A stretch of DNA of 64,000 nucleotides from Actinomycetes bacterium (GTDB lineage Bacteria; Actinomycetota; Actinomycetes; Actinomycetales; Microbacteriaceae). Both the position numbers and the translations under genes were made by a program. The stretch spans positions 1-64,000 of the forward strand of contig JAKPAC010000004.1 of the NCBI GenBank assembly GCA_029779645.1, given 5' to 3'. Below, piece by piece: positions 44,101 through 53,128 of the stretch; position 1 is the stretch's first letter, and the number at the start of each line of letters is the position of its first letter. The notes under the pieces were generated by a model that searched no databases, had not been told where the DNA came from, and saw nothing but the letters and a program-made list of their open reading frames with translations.

Positions 44101-44733
44101 CGCAAGCTCGCTCAGCTCGGCCGGGTCAACCCGCTGGCGCTCGAGGAGTTCGCCGCGCTCGAGCAGCGGCATGCGTTCCTCACGGATCAGCTCGCCGATC
44201 TCGTGGCGACCCGAAAAGACCTGATGACGATCATCGATGAGCTCGACGACCGCATGCAGACGATCTTCGCGGCGGCCTTCGAAGACACGAAGACCGCATT
44301 CGGCGAGGTGTTCCCGACGCTGTTTCCCGGCGGAACGGGCAGCATCACGCTCACCGACCCCGACAACATGCTCACGACCGGCATCGAGGTGGCGGTGCGA
44401 CCCGCCGGCAAGAAGATCGAGCGGCTCTCGCTGCTCTCGGGCGGCGAGCGCTCGCTCGCGGCGGTCGCGCTCCTGGTCGCGATCTTCAAGGCGCGCCCGA
44501 GCCCGTTCTACATCCTCGACGAGGTCGAGGCGGCGCTCGATGACGCGAATCTCGGCCGACTGCTCACCGTGTTCGAAGACCTCCGCGAGAGCAGTCAGCT
44601 CATCGTCATCACGCACCAGAAGCGCACCATGGAGATCGCGGACGCGCTGTATGGGGTCTCGATGCGGCAGGACGGCGTCTCGGCGGTCGTCGGGCAGCGC
44701 GTCGGCACCGAACGCGCGGCGCGCGTCGGCTAG
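41155..44733 (+). CDS. smc: Chromosome segregation protein SMC
   Basis: 1192 residues. ATPase that, with ScpA/ScpB, organises and segregates chromosomes. Walker A is [20 protein letters not shown] near the N-terminus; long coiled coils flank a hinge at about 495-650 ([20 protein letters not shown] ... [14 protein letters not shown]); the C-terminal ABC signature [13 protein letters not shown] and Walker B [13 protein letters not shown] complete the head. The start ATG at 41155 encodes [14 protein letters not shown], the standard N-terminus. It is followed by an oppositely oriented FAD gene instead of ftsY. Confidence 0.97.
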   Translation: [1192 protein letters not shown]

Positions 44734-44783
44734 CACGCGGCCCGGCCCCCGGACGTCCGGCGGCCCGCTGACGGCCTTCCCGG

Positions 44784-46193
44784 CTATGCCGCCGGCAGGG
44801 GCCGATTGCTCCGGATCATGCCCTCGGGATCGACCCGCTCCTTCACCGCACGCAGCCGCGCGAGCTCGGGGGCGCCGTACGCGGCGCCGAGGTCTTCGCC
44901 CGGGGCCAGGAATGTGACGACCCGCCCGCGCACCGCGTGCGGGGCAGCGGCATCCCGAACCTTCTGGAGGGCGGCATCGATGCCCGGGATCATGGCCGGA
45001 TCGAACACGAATCCGGCCGCGCCGAGCAGCGCTCCCGCCGTCAGCACGCCCGCGACGCCGGCCACCGCGGGCGGCGTCACCGCCCGCCCGAGCGCCCCGC
45101 CGAGCGGCCGGATCTGCAGCAGGGAGAGCCCGAGCGCCGCACCCTCCGCGAACGCCGCGGCGAGCGCGTCCACCGCGATGTGCGTGACCGGGCCCATGAG
45201 CGCGCTCCACTCGAGCGCGGGCACGGGATCGACGGGCTCCGCGAACACCTCGGGCAGCCGGCCGATGCCGAACGGCGCCACCGTGTCAGCCACGACCGGG
45301 CCGGCCGAGCGGATCGGCTCGATCACCCGTTCTGTCGCGTCGCGATCCAGCTGCGAGACGATGTCGACGGTCACGACCGACTGCCCTCGAAACGCCTCGG
45401 GCACCATCGGCAGGTCGGGGAGCACCATCATCACCGCGCTGATGCTGAGCGGCTCGGGCGCCGAGGCGGCGACATCGGCAAGCGCGCGCAGCACCGGGCT
45501 GGCGACGGCGGCGGGGAAGGTGAGCTTGCCGCCGTAGAGCTGGCCGCTCGCGGGCGCGGGGTGCAGCCGGAACTCGAGCGCGGTCACCACGCCGAACTGC
45601 CCGCCGCCGCCCTTGAGCGCCCATAGCAGCTCGTCGTCGTCGCCGCCGCTGACGCGCAGCGCGCGCCCATCGGCGGCCACCATCTCGAGCGCGAGGAGCG
45701 AGTGCGCCGCGAGCCCGAACGAGCGGCCGAGCGAGGAGTGCCCGCCGCCGAGCGTGAACGCGGCGATGTTGATGGTCGGGTTGCTGCCGGCCAGCGCCAC
45801 CAGCCCGGTGCCCTCGAGCTCGTGCAGCAGCCTGCCCCACCGCACCCCCGCGCCGACCCGCGCGGTGCGGGCCGCGGCATCGATCGTCAGCTCATCGAAC
45901 GCCGCGGTGCGCACCAGGATGCAGTCGTGCAGGTCGCCGCCGTGTGGGCCGTGCCCGCCCGGCTGCACCGTGACGCCGAGCCCCGTGTCGCGAGCGGCAG
46001 CCATGAGCAGCTGGACGTCGGCGACGTCGGCGGGCAGCGCGACGGCAGCCGGGCGCTGCACGAACGCGAGATTCCAGGCGGCGGATGCCTCGCCCCAGCC
46101 CTGATGATCGGGGAGCACGAGCGTGCCGCGCATGGCTGCGCCGAGCGCCTCGAGACGCGCGCGCGAAGCGCGTGAGCGTGCTGCATCAGACAT
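44784..46193 (-). CDS. FAD-linked oxidoreductase, berberine-bridge type
   Basis: 469 residues. The PCMH-type FAD domain spans about 30-210: VTVQPGGHGPHGG has the histidine (in GGHG) that commonly binds FAD covalently; GAGVRWGRLLHEL and FTLGGGHSSLGR are typical. The C-terminal end (GAPELARLRAVKERVDPEGM) is the BBE segment. Such enzymes oxidise sugars, alcohols or natural products; substrate unknown. No signal peptide is seen. It lies opposite to and between smc and ftsY, a place where these two are usually adjacent, so it is probably an insertion. Confidence 0.85.
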   Translation of the reverse strand: MSDAARSRASRARLEALGAAMRGTLVLPDHQGWGEASAAWNLAFVQRPAAVALPADVADVQLLMAAARDTGLGVTVQPGGHGPHGGDLHDCILVRTAAFDELTIDAAARTARVGAGVRWGRLLHELEGTGLVALAGSNPTINIAAFTLGGGHSSLGRSFGLAAHSLLALEMVAADGRALRVSGGDDDELLWALKGGGGQFGVVTALEFRLHPAPASGQLYGGKLTFPAAVASPVLRALADVAASAPEPLSISAVMMVLPDLPMVPEAFRGQSVVTVDIVSQLDRDATERVIEPIRSAGPVVADTVAPFGIGRLPEVFAEPVDPVPALEWSALMGPVTHIAVDALAAAFAEGAALGLSLLQIRPLGGALGRAVTPPAVAGVAGVLTAGALLGAAGFVFDPAMIPGIDAALQKVRDAAAPHAVRGRVVTFLAPGEDLGAAYGAPELARLRAVKERVDPEGMIRSNRPLPAA

Positions 46194-46325
46194 GGGTGGC
46201 CTCCAACGGGTATGAGTGGATGTGCCGTGACGTCAGCGGCATCGTAGTCCTCGCGGCACGGTCGCGGAAGTGGCATGCGCATCCGGCGGATCCGGGGTTC
46301 GGCCCGGGGCATCTAGGGTGGAGGC

Positions 46326-47198
46326 ATGGCAGAGAAGTCTTGGTCGCTGGGCCGCGCGCTGCGCTCGGTGTTCGTGAAGCCGACGATCGATGAGCAGACG
46401 TGGGATGACCTGGAGACGGCGCTCATCACGGCCGATTTCGGTCCCGACATCACAGAGGCGATCGTCGACGAGCTGCGCGAGCAGGTCGACCGGTTCCGCA
46501 CGACCGATCCGCGCGACCTGCAGCGGATGCTTCGCGAGACCATCGAGGAGCGCCTCGCGAAGTTCGACACCACGCTGCGCCTGAGCGAGCGGCCGGCCGT
46601 GGTGCTCGTGGTGGGCGTGAACGGCGTGGGCAAGACGACCACCATCGGCAAGTTCGCGAAGTTCCTGCAGCGCTACGGCCGCTCCGTCGTCGTGGGCGCC
46701 GCCGACACGTTCCGCGCCGCGGCCGTCGAGCAGCTCGCGACCTGGGCCGAGCGCGGGGGAGCCGCGATCGTGCGCCCCCAGCACGAGGGCCAGGATCCGG
46801 CATCGGTCGCCTTTCAGACGATCGAGTACGCCAAGAACACGAACACCGAGATCGTGCTCGTCGACACCGCCGGCCGCCTGCACACCAAGGCCGGCCTGAT
46901 GGACGAGCTGTCGAAGATCCGCCGCGTCATCGAGAAGCAGGCGCCGATCGCCGAGGTGCTGCTCGTGCTCGACGCCACCACGGGCCAGAACGGGGTGATC
47001 CAGGCGAGCGCGTTCCTCGAGCACGCCGGCGTGACCGGGCTCGTGCTGACGAAGCTCGACGGCTCGGCAAAGGGCGGCTTCGTGCTCGCCGTGCAGGAGA
47101 AGACCGGCATTCCGGTCAAGCTGCTCGGCCAGGGCGAGGGGATCGGCGACCTCACCGGCTTCACGCCGCACGTGTTCGCCGAGTCGCTGGTCAGCTAG
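46326..47198 (+). CDS. ftsY: Signal recognition particle receptor FtsY
   Basis: 290 residues. GTPase that docks SRP-ribosome complexes at the membrane. N domain at 1-90, then G domain with VGVNGVGKTTTIGKFA (G1), LVDTAGRLHTKAGLMDEL (G3), LTKLDGSAKGG (G4/G5) and a closing amphipathic GEGIGDLTGFTPHVFAESL. The acidic A domain of E. coli FtsY is absent, as in many actinobacteria. Its partner ffh lies 1.2 kb downstream. Confidence 0.96.
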   Translation: MAEKSWSLGRALRSVFVKPTIDEQTWDDLETALITADFGPDITEAIVDELREQVDRFRTTDPRDLQRMLRETIEERLAKFDTTLRLSERPAVVLVVGVNGVGKTTTIGKFAKFLQRYGRSVVVGAADTFRAAAVEQLATWAERGGAAIVRPQHEGQDPASVAFQTIEYAKNTNTEIVLVDTAGRLHTKAGLMDELSKIRRVIEKQAPIAEVLLVLDATTGQNGVIQASAFLEHAGVTGLVLTKLDGSAKGGFVLAVQEKTGIPVKLLGQGEGIGDLTGFTPHVFAESLVS

Positions 47199-47256
47199 CC
47201 GGCGCGCGCGGAGCGGCGCACTTTCGAAACCCTCGTCACCCTGGTTCTATAGGGAC

Positions 47257-47757
47257 ATGGCGATTGAGCACGATTTCTTCGGACTTCTGGAATCCGGGCC
47301 AGACGGATCGATCTTCTGGTCGGAGACGGTCGAGCTGGGCGATCAGAGCGTGACGATCGATCTCACGGCGCCCGACCAGAACGAGGTCTCGATGGATGCG
47401 CTCGACGTCGCCGCCGCGATGATCAACGCGCTCGAGGGCATCGATGCGCTCGCCCGCGAGGCCATGCTCTCGGAGGTCGACGACCGCGCGAGCGAGGTGA
47501 CCGAGTTCATCGTGCAGCAGCAGGACTCGCTCGGCGAAGAGCTCCAGGACCTGCTCGTCGACCACTCCGGCGACATCGACGTCGACGTGATCCGCTCGCT
47601 GCAGCTCATGAGCATGACGATCCTCGCCGACGAGCACGGCCGCTCCGACCCGTTCGCCGTGCTCGAGTACGCGCTCGACCCCGATGCCACCGACGACGTG
47701 CTGCTCGTCAACCTGACCAGCGACGCGCAGGTGCAGTCGGTCACGAGCGCCGACTGA
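47257..47757 (+). CDS. DUF2004-domain protein
   Basis: 166 residues. Highly acidic; the arrangement DFFGLLESGPDGSIFWSETV ... AAMINALEGIDALAREAM ... LSEVDDRASEVTEFIVQQQD ... VLLVNLTSDAQ fits DUF2004, a cytoplasmic family of unknown function. It follows ftsY by 58 bases and ends six bases before a TetR-type gene, so it may share their transcript. Confidence 0.72.
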   Translation: MAIEHDFFGLLESGPDGSIFWSETVELGDQSVTIDLTAPDQNEVSMDALDVAAAMINALEGIDALAREAMLSEVDDRASEVTEFIVQQQDSLGEELQDLLVDHSGDIDVDVIRSLQLMSMTILADEHGRSDPFAVLEYALDPDATDDVLLVNLTSDAQVQSVTSAD

Positions 47758-47763
47758 GCCGCG

Positions 47764-48402
47764 GTGCCGCACCCTCCCGCGCACCCGCCGGCGCCCGCTC
47801 CGGCGCCGGGTCGGCCGCGCGCCTCCTCCCGTGAGGTGCTCGCCGAAGCCGCCTGCGAGCTGTTTCTCGAGCAGGGCTACGAGGCGACCACGGTCGCCGA
47901 CATCACCCGGCGAGCCGGCGTGAGCCGCTCGAGCTTCTTCAACTACTTCGCCTCGAAGAGCGATCTGCTCTGGTCGGGACTCGACGCCCACCTCGTCCGC
48001 TTCGAGGAGGTGCTTCGCGAGGCGGCGCCCGCTGACGAGGCGCCGATGGATGCGGCGTCCGTCGTCGCACGCGAGCTCACGGGGATCGGGCACTCGCTGG
48101 CACCCGACAGCCTCGTGCTGGCGCTCGGAAACGCGGCGGCGATGGGGCTGGATGACGAGCTCGAGCGGGAGTCGGCGCGACGCCTGCTGCGCATCGCGGA
48201 GGCGATCGCGGGGCGGCTGCGCCGAGCCGGCGTCGAGGCCCTGCGCGCCGAGGTGATCGGCGCGGCCTACGGCGGCGCCGTCATCGCCGCGCTGAGAATG
48301 TGGGCCGACGAGGGCGCGGGGCGGACGCCGCTGCCCGAGCTGCTCGAGCGGGCCACGCTGCCCATCCCCGCGCTGCTGGACGGCGGCCCCGGCTCGGCCT
48401 GA
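47764..48402 (+). CDS. TetR-family regulator
   Basis: 212 residues from a GTG at 47764. After a Pro-rich tail (HPPAHPPAPAPAPGRPRA) comes the TetR HTH (EVLAEAACELFLEQGYEATT-VADITRRAGVSRSSFFNYFA-SKSDLL). The C-terminal ligand domain is unspecific in sequence. It starts six bases after the DUF2004 gene, so its expression is linked to it. No obvious target transporter or enzyme is adjacent. Confidence 0.85.
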   Translation: MPHPPAHPPAPAPAPGRPRASSREVLAEAACELFLEQGYEATTVADITRRAGVSRSSFFNYFASKSDLLWSGLDAHLVRFEEVLREAAPADEAPMDAASVVARELTGIGHSLAPDSLVLALGNAAAMGLDDELERESARRLLRIAEAIAGRLRRAGVEALRAEVIGAAYGGAVIAALRMWADEGAGRTPLPELLERATLPIPALLDGGPGSA

Positions 48403-48440
48403 GCGCGTTCCCCCGTGTGCTCGCGTAAACTGGCGGCACC

Positions 48441-49997
48441 ATGGCTACTTTCGGCACCCTGTCTGACCGTCTTACCGAGACCTTCCGCAACCTCCGCACG
48501 AAGGGTCGTCTCACGGCGGCCGACGTCGACGGCACGGTGCGCGAGATCCGTCGTGCGCTCCTCGATGCCGACGTGGCGCTGCCCGTCGTCAAGGACTTCA
48601 CCGCGAAGGTGCGCGAGCGCGCCCTCGGTGACGAGGTCAACAGGGCGCTCAACCCGGCTCAGCAGGTCGTGCAGATCGTCAACGAGGAGCTCGTCGCGAT
48701 CCTCGGCGGTCAGCAGCGACGCCTCGAGTTCGCCAAGACCCCGCCGACCGTGATCATGCTCGCCGGCCTCCAAGGCTCGGGCAAGACGACGTTCGCCGGC
48801 AAGCTCTCGAAGATGCTGGCCAAGGACGGCCACACCCCGCTGCTGGTCGCGAGCGACCTCCAGCGCCCCAACGCCGTCAATCAGCTGCAGGTCGTCGCAG
48901 GGCAGGCCGGCGTCGCGATCTACGCGCCCGAGCCCGGCAACGGCGTCGGCGACCCCGTCAAGGTGGCCCGCGACGGCGTCGAGTACGCGCGGCAGAAGCA
49001 GCACGACATCGTGATCATCGACACCGCGGGACGCCTCGGCGTCGATGCCGAGCTCATGAAGCAGGCCTCGAACATCCGCAAGGTGACGAACCCCGACGAG
49101 GTGCTCTTCGTCATCGACGCGATGATCGGACAGGACGCGGTCAACACGGCGAAGGCCTTCCAGGAGGGCGTCGACTTCACCGGCGTCGTGCTCTCGAAGC
49201 TCGACGGCGACGCCCGTGGCGGCGCGGCGCTGTCGGTCGCGTCGGTGACCGGGCGCCCGATCATGTTCGCATCCACCGGCGAGGGCCTCGACGACCTCGA
49301 GCCGTTCCACCCCGACCGCATGGCCTCGCGCATCCTCGACCTCGGTGACATCCTCACCCTCATCGAGCAGGCGCAGGCCGCGTTCGACGAGGAGCAGGCG
49401 GCGAAGGTCGCCGAGAAGTTCGCGACCGACACCTTCACGCTCGAGGACTTCCTCGAGCAGATGCAGCAGCTGAAGAAGATGGGCTCGATGAAGAAGATGC
49501 TCGGCATGCTGCCGGGCATGGGCCAGATGAAGCAGCAGCTCGACGACTTCGACGAGAAGGAGATCGACCGGACCGAGGCGATCATCCGCTCGATGACGCC
49601 CGCGGAGCGTCGCAATCCCAAGATCCTCAACGGCTCGCGACGGCTGCGCATCGCGCGCGGCTCGGGCGTCACCGTCACCGACGTGAACGGGCTCGTCAGC
49701 CGCTTCGATCAGGCGGCGAAGATGATGAAGACCGTGGCGCGCGGCGGCACCCCCCAGATTCCGGGCATGGGTCCCATGCCCGGCTCGCACGGCGCAGGCA
49801 AGCGGAGCGCGAAGAAGCAGAAGGGCAAGGGCGGCTCGCGCTCGGGAAACCCGGCGAAGCGCGCGGCCGAGAACGCCGGGCAGATCGAGGCAGCCGCGAG
49901 CGCCCCGACCGGCTCGGGCTTCGGGCTCGGGCGCGGCGCGAAGGCGCCCAGCGAGGCAGACCTCGCCGAGCTGCAGAAGCTCCTCGGCAAGGGCTGA
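48441..49997 (+). CDS. ffh: Signal recognition particle protein Ffh
   Basis: 518 residues. Binds signal peptides and 4.5S RNA and targets membrane proteins through FtsY. N domain at 1-100, G domain with LAGLQGSGKTTFAGKLSKML, DIVIIDTAGRLGVD and LSKLDGDARGG, and a Met-rich M domain (MQQLKKMGSMKKMLGMLPGM) with the RNA-binding SKM-like helix (RNPKILNGSRRLRIARGSG). A basic/Gly-Ala tail of about 70 residues extends beyond the core. Confidence 0.97.
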   Translation: MATFGTLSDRLTETFRNLRTKGRLTAADVDGTVREIRRALLDADVALPVVKDFTAKVRERALGDEVNRALNPAQQVVQIVNEELVAILGGQQRRLEFAKTPPTVIMLAGLQGSGKTTFAGKLSKMLAKDGHTPLLVASDLQRPNAVNQLQVVAGQAGVAIYAPEPGNGVGDPVKVARDGVEYARQKQHDIVIIDTAGRLGVDAELMKQASNIRKVTNPDEVLFVIDAMIGQDAVNTAKAFQEGVDFTGVVLSKLDGDARGGAALSVASVTGRPIMFASTGEGLDDLEPFHPDRMASRILDLGDILTLIEQAQAAFDEEQAAKVAEKFATDTFTLEDFLEQMQQLKKMGSMKKMLGMLPGMGQMKQQLDDFDEKEIDRTEAIIRSMTPAERRNPKILNGSRRLRIARGSGVTVTDVNGLVSRFDQAAKMMKTVARGGTPQIPGMGPMPGSHGAGKRSAKKQKGKGGSRSGNPAKRAAENAGQIEAAASAPTGSGFGLGRGAKAPSEADLAELQKLLGKG

Positions 49998-50052
49998 CGG
50001 GCCGGCCTGCGGATGACGCGGCGAGTGGTTCGCGGCATCCCGCATCTTCTGG

Positions 50053-50058
50053 CAGAAT
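50053..50058 (+). promoter_or_regulatory. Extended -10 box, likely rpsP promoter
   Basis: TGGCAGAAT contains the -10 hexamer CAGAAT (50053-50058) with an upstream TGG extension. The same nonamer occurs before rplS at 53953-53961, which supports it as a promoter. It leaves a ~115-base 5' leader for rpsP. The -35 box is weak. Confidence 0.5.
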
Positions 50059-50183
50059 AAGACGTTGAATCTGCGTGTGCTCGACCCTCTATCCAGTGCA
50101 CGCAGGATCCTTTGAGCTTCCGCCGGGTGTGCACCCCACGATCCAGGCGTCCAGTTCGTTCACTCACAACCCACAGGAGAATT

Positions 50184-50612
50184 GTGGCTGTCAAAATTCG
50201 TCTCAAGCGTTTCGGCAAGATTCGCGCACCCTTCTACCGCGTCGTCGTGGCCGACTCGCGCACCAAGCGCGACGGTCGCGTGATCGAGGAGATCGGTCTG
50301 TACCACCCCACCGAGAACCCCTCGGTCATCAAGATCGACTCGGAGCGCGCGCTCTACTGGCTCGGCGTCGGCGCACAGCCCACCGAGCAGGTCACCGCGC
50401 TGCTGAAGCTCACGGGCGACTGGGGCAAGTTCAAGGGCGACGCGAACGCCGTCAGCACCGTCAAGGTCGCTGAGCCCAAGGCTCCCTTCGAGGCCGACGC
50501 CGCGAAGAAGCCGGTGCTGCTCCCCAAGGTGGAGAAGAAGGCCGCAGAAGCTCCCGCCGAGGCTGAGGCCGAGGCAGCCGAGACCGCCGAAGCTGCTGTC
50601 GAGGCCGAGTAA
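50184..50612 (+). CDS. rpsP: 30S ribosomal protein S16
   Basis: 142 residues from GTG at 50184, set by AGGAGA six bases upstream. [20 protein letters not shown] at the N-terminus is diagnostic. The conserved domain ends near residue 90 and an Ala/Glu-rich C-terminal tail ([17 protein letters not shown]) of 40 residues follows, as in other actinobacteria. It leads the rpsP-KH-rimM-trmD operon. Confidence 0.97.
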   Translation: MAVKIRLKRFGKIRAPFYRVVVADSRTKRDGRVIEEIGLYHPTENPSVIKIDSERALYWLGVGAQPTEQVTALLKLTGDWGKFKGDANAVSTVKVAEPKAPFEADAAKKPVLLPKVEKKAAEAPAEAEAEAAETAEAAVEAE

Positions 50613-50614
50613 TC

Positions 50615-50848
50615 TTGCTCTCTTCTGCACTCGAGCACCTCGTGAAGGGCATCGTCGACCACCCGGACGACGTGCGCATCGTGGTCACGCAGTCTGCACG
50701 CGCCGAGGTCCTCGAGATTCATGTGAATCCCGAGGACCGCGGTCGCGTGATCGGTCGCGCGGGCCGCAACGCCAAGGCGCTGCGCACCCTCGTCTCGGCC
50801 CTCGCCGATGGTCGCCGCGTTCGCGTCGACGTGTCTGACGAAGACTGA
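50615..50848 (+). CDS. khpA: KH-domain RNA-binding protein KhpA
   Basis: 77 residues from a TTG at 50615, two bases after rpsP. A single KH domain: ALEHLVKGIVDHPDDVRI ... EIHVNPEDRGRVIGRAGRNA with the GxxG loop as GRAG. KhpA-type proteins bind RNA, with KhpB in Gram-positives, and affect cell division and translation. TGA abuts the next start with a one-base gap. Confidence 0.93.
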   Translation: MLSSALEHLVKGIVDHPDDVRIVVTQSARAEVLEIHVNPEDRGRVIGRAGRNAKALRTLVSALADGRRVRVDVSDED

Positions 50849-50849
50849 A

Positions 50850-51584
50850 ATGTCGACTGAGAACGGCGTGTCGCTCGACGTGAGCGGGCGCGGCGCGGAG
50901 GAATCCGCGTCGGCGCCCGCACCCACAGCTTCAGCCTCCGAAGCGCCTGCCGCGAACTCGTCGAGCGACTCCGCTCCGAGAACGCAGCTGCGCGTCGGCC
51001 GCCTGGTCAAGGCCCACGGACTCAAGGGCGCCTTCAAGGTGGAGCTCTACACCGACGATCCGGATGCCCGCTTCGTGCCCGGCGCCGTGTTCACGCTGCA
51101 GGTGCCCGCGAACTCGCCGTGGCATCGCAAAGAGATCACGCTGCGCGAGTTCCGCTGGATGAACAGCCACCCGGTCGCGTTCTTCGAGGGCGTCGACGAT
51201 CGCACCACCGCCGACGAGCTCGTGCGCGCAATCCTCTGGGTGGAGCAGGACCCTGCCGCCCCCTCCAACGAGGAGGACGCCTGGTACGACCACCAGCTCG
51301 TCGGCCTCGAGGCGCTGCGAGACGGCGAGGTCATCGGCCGCGTCGTGCGCGTCGATCACCTGCCCGCCCAGGACCTGCTCATCGTGAAGACGTCCGCCGG
51401 CGAGGTCATGGTGCCGTTCGTCGCTGCCATCGTCCCGAGCGTCGACATCGCGGCGGGCACCGTCACGCTGACGCCGCCGCCCGGCCTGTTCGAGGCCGTC
51501 CCCGGCGCCGACGACGACGAGGGCGATGCCGACGAGGCCGCAGATGCGGCTGTCGTCGAGGACGCCCACACCGACGGGGCCTGA
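50850..51584 (+). CDS. rimM: Ribosome maturation factor RimM
   Basis: 244 residues, longer than the ~170 typical. The core is at about 45-215: [20 protein letters not shown], then the PRC-barrel ([20 protein letters not shown] ... DLLIVKT ... [12 protein letters not shown]). An Ala/Ser-rich N-terminal extension and an acidic tail ([20 protein letters not shown]) lie outside the fold. It assists 30S head maturation, binding S19. It sits one base after khpA and ends four bases before trmD. Confidence 0.94.
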   Translation: MSTENGVSLDVSGRGAEESASAPAPTASASEAPAANSSSDSAPRTQLRVGRLVKAHGLKGAFKVELYTDDPDARFVPGAVFTLQVPANSPWHRKEITLREFRWMNSHPVAFFEGVDDRTTADELVRAILWVEQDPAAPSNEEDAWYDHQLVGLEALRDGEVIGRVVRVDHLPAQDLLIVKTSAGEVMVPFVAAIVPSVDIAAGTVTLTPPPGLFEAVPGADDDEGDADEAADAAVVEDAHTDGA

Positions 51585-51588
51585 GCGC

Positions 51589-52326
51589 GTGCGCATCGAC
51601 GTCGTCTCGATCTTCCCGACGTTCTTCGACGTGCTCGAGGTGTCGCTGCTCGGCAAGGCGCGGCAGGCGGGCATCCTCGACGTGCGCGTCCACGACCTGC
51701 GCGAGTTCACCCACGACCGGCACCGCACGGTCGACGACACGCCCTATGGGGGCGGCGCCGGCATGGTGATGAAGCCCGAGCCGTGGGGCGAGGCGCTCGA
51801 CGCGATCCTGCCCGAGGGTGAGGGCGAGGGCGAGGGCGAGGGCGAGGCGATGGATGCCTCGGCCGAGGCATCCGGACCCCTCATCGTCTTTCCGTCACCC
51901 GCCGGCGCGCTGTTCACGCAGGCGACCGCCCGCGAGTGGGCGCAGGAGGAGCACATCGTCTTCGGCTGCGGCCGCTACGAGGGGATCGACGAGCGCGTGT
52001 TCGAGTACGCCGCCGGTCGGGGTCGTGTGCGACTGGTGAGTCTCGGCGACTACGTGCTCAACGGGGGCGAGGTCGCCGTGATGGCCATGATCGAGGCCGT
52101 CGGCCGGCTGATTCCGGGCGTCGTGGGCAACCCCGAGAGCCTCGTCGAGGAGTCGCACGAGGACGGCCTGCTCGAGTACCCCAGCTACACGAAGCCGTCG
52201 GCCTGGCGCGGGCACGAGGTGCCCCCGGTGCTGCTCAGCGGCAACCACGGAGCGATCGCCGCGTGGCGCCGCGAGCAGCAGATCGAGCGCACGGCCGCAC
52301 GTCGGCCGGACCTGCTGGCCGACTGA
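51589..52326 (+). CDS. trmD: tRNA (guanine37-N1)-methyltransferase
   Basis: 245 residues from a GTG at 51589 ([16 protein letters not shown]). SPOUT enzyme forming m1G37 to prevent frameshifting. [21 protein letters not shown] motif (as [20 protein letters not shown]), [13 protein letters not shown] and [20 protein letters not shown] form the trefoil-knot SAM site. Between them is a GE-repeat low-complexity insert ([20 protein letters not shown], about residues 76-95), encoded by GAGGGC tandem repeats at 51816-51846, which is unusual. Confidence 0.95.
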   Translation: MRIDVVSIFPTFFDVLEVSLLGKARQAGILDVRVHDLREFTHDRHRTVDDTPYGGGAGMVMKPEPWGEALDAILPEGEGEGEGEGEAMDASAEASGPLIVFPSPAGALFTQATAREWAQEEHIVFGCGRYEGIDERVFEYAAGRGRVRLVSLGDYVLNGGEVAVMAMIEAVGRLIPGVVGNPESLVEESHEDGLLEYPSYTKPSAWRGHEVPPVLLSGNHGAIAAWRREQQIERTAARRPDLLAD

Positions 52327-52345
52327 GCGGGCCGCGGGCCTCGGA

Positions 52346-53128
52346 CTACTTGACGCCGAGGAACGCGCGGTCGGTGAGCACGATCGGCCCGTCTTCGGTG
52401 ACGGCGATGGTGTGCTCGGTGTGCGCGCCGCGCGAGCCGTCGGCTGAACGGAGCGTCCAGCCGTCCTTGTCGGTGACGAGCTTGTCGGTGGTCTGCAGCA
52501 GCCAGGGCTCGAGGGCGACCACGAGCCCAGGCTTGAGCGGATACCCGCGGCCGGGACGGCCGTTGTTGGGCACGTGCGGGTCGCCGTGCATGGTGCGCCC
52601 GACGCCGTGGCCGCCGAAGTCGGTGTTGATCGAGTAGCCGTCTGCGTGCGCGACGCTCGCGATGGCCGCCGAGATGTCGCCGAGGCGGTTGCCGATGGTC
52701 GATGCGGCGATCGCCGCATCCAACGCACGCTCAGTGGTGTCGATGAGCGCGAGGTCTTCGTCGCGCGGGGTGCCGACGACGAACGAGATCGCCGAGTCGG
52801 CGACCCACCCGTCGACCGAGACCGCGAAGTCGAGGGTGAGCAGGTCACCGTCGCGCAGCGCGTAGCTGTGGGGGAGTCCGTGCAGCACGGCGTCGTTCAC
52901 CGAGGTGCAGATGACCTTGCCGAACGGGCTCGCGCCGAACGAGGGGTGGTAGTCGATGTAGCACGACTCGGCGCCGGCCTTGCGGATCATCTCGTGCGCG
53001 CGCTTGTCGATCGCGAGCAGGTTCGTGCCGACCCGCACCTCGTCGCGCAGCGTGGCGAGCACTTCGGCGACGAAGCGCCCGGCGGGGCGCATCGCCTCAA
53101 TTTCGGCGGGGGTGCGCAGCTCGATCAT
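52346..53128 (-). CDS. map: Methionine aminopeptidase, type I
   Basis: 260 residues. Removes N-terminal Met from nascent proteins. Metal ligands are visible: D97 and D108 types in LTLDFAVSVDGWVADSAISF, His in FGGHGVGRTMH, Glu in VALEPWLL and AHTEHTIAV. H79-type catalytic His is in AVLHGLPHSY. There is no N-terminal zinc-finger or SH3 extension, so it is the short Ia/Ib class. It lies opposite to the trmD operon and convergent with it. Confidence 0.95.
   Translation of the reverse strand: MIELRTPAEIEAMRPAGRFVAEVLATLRDEVRVGTNLLAIDKRAHEMIRKAGAESCYIDYHPSFGASPFGKVICTSVNDAVLHGLPHSYALRDGDLLTLDFAVSVDGWVADSAISFVVGTPRDEDLALIDTTERALDAAIAASTIGNRLGDISAAIASVAHADGYSINTDFGGHGVGRTMHGDPHVPNNGRPGRGYPLKPGLVVALEPWLLQTTDKLVTDKDGWTLRSADGSRGAHTEHTIAVTEDGPIVLTDRAFLGVK

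Noticed and set aside
42646..45210. 854-codon minus-strand frame within smc
   Set aside because: It is repetitive Arg/Glu/Leu-rich antisense sequence with no domain, while smc on the plus strand is complete.
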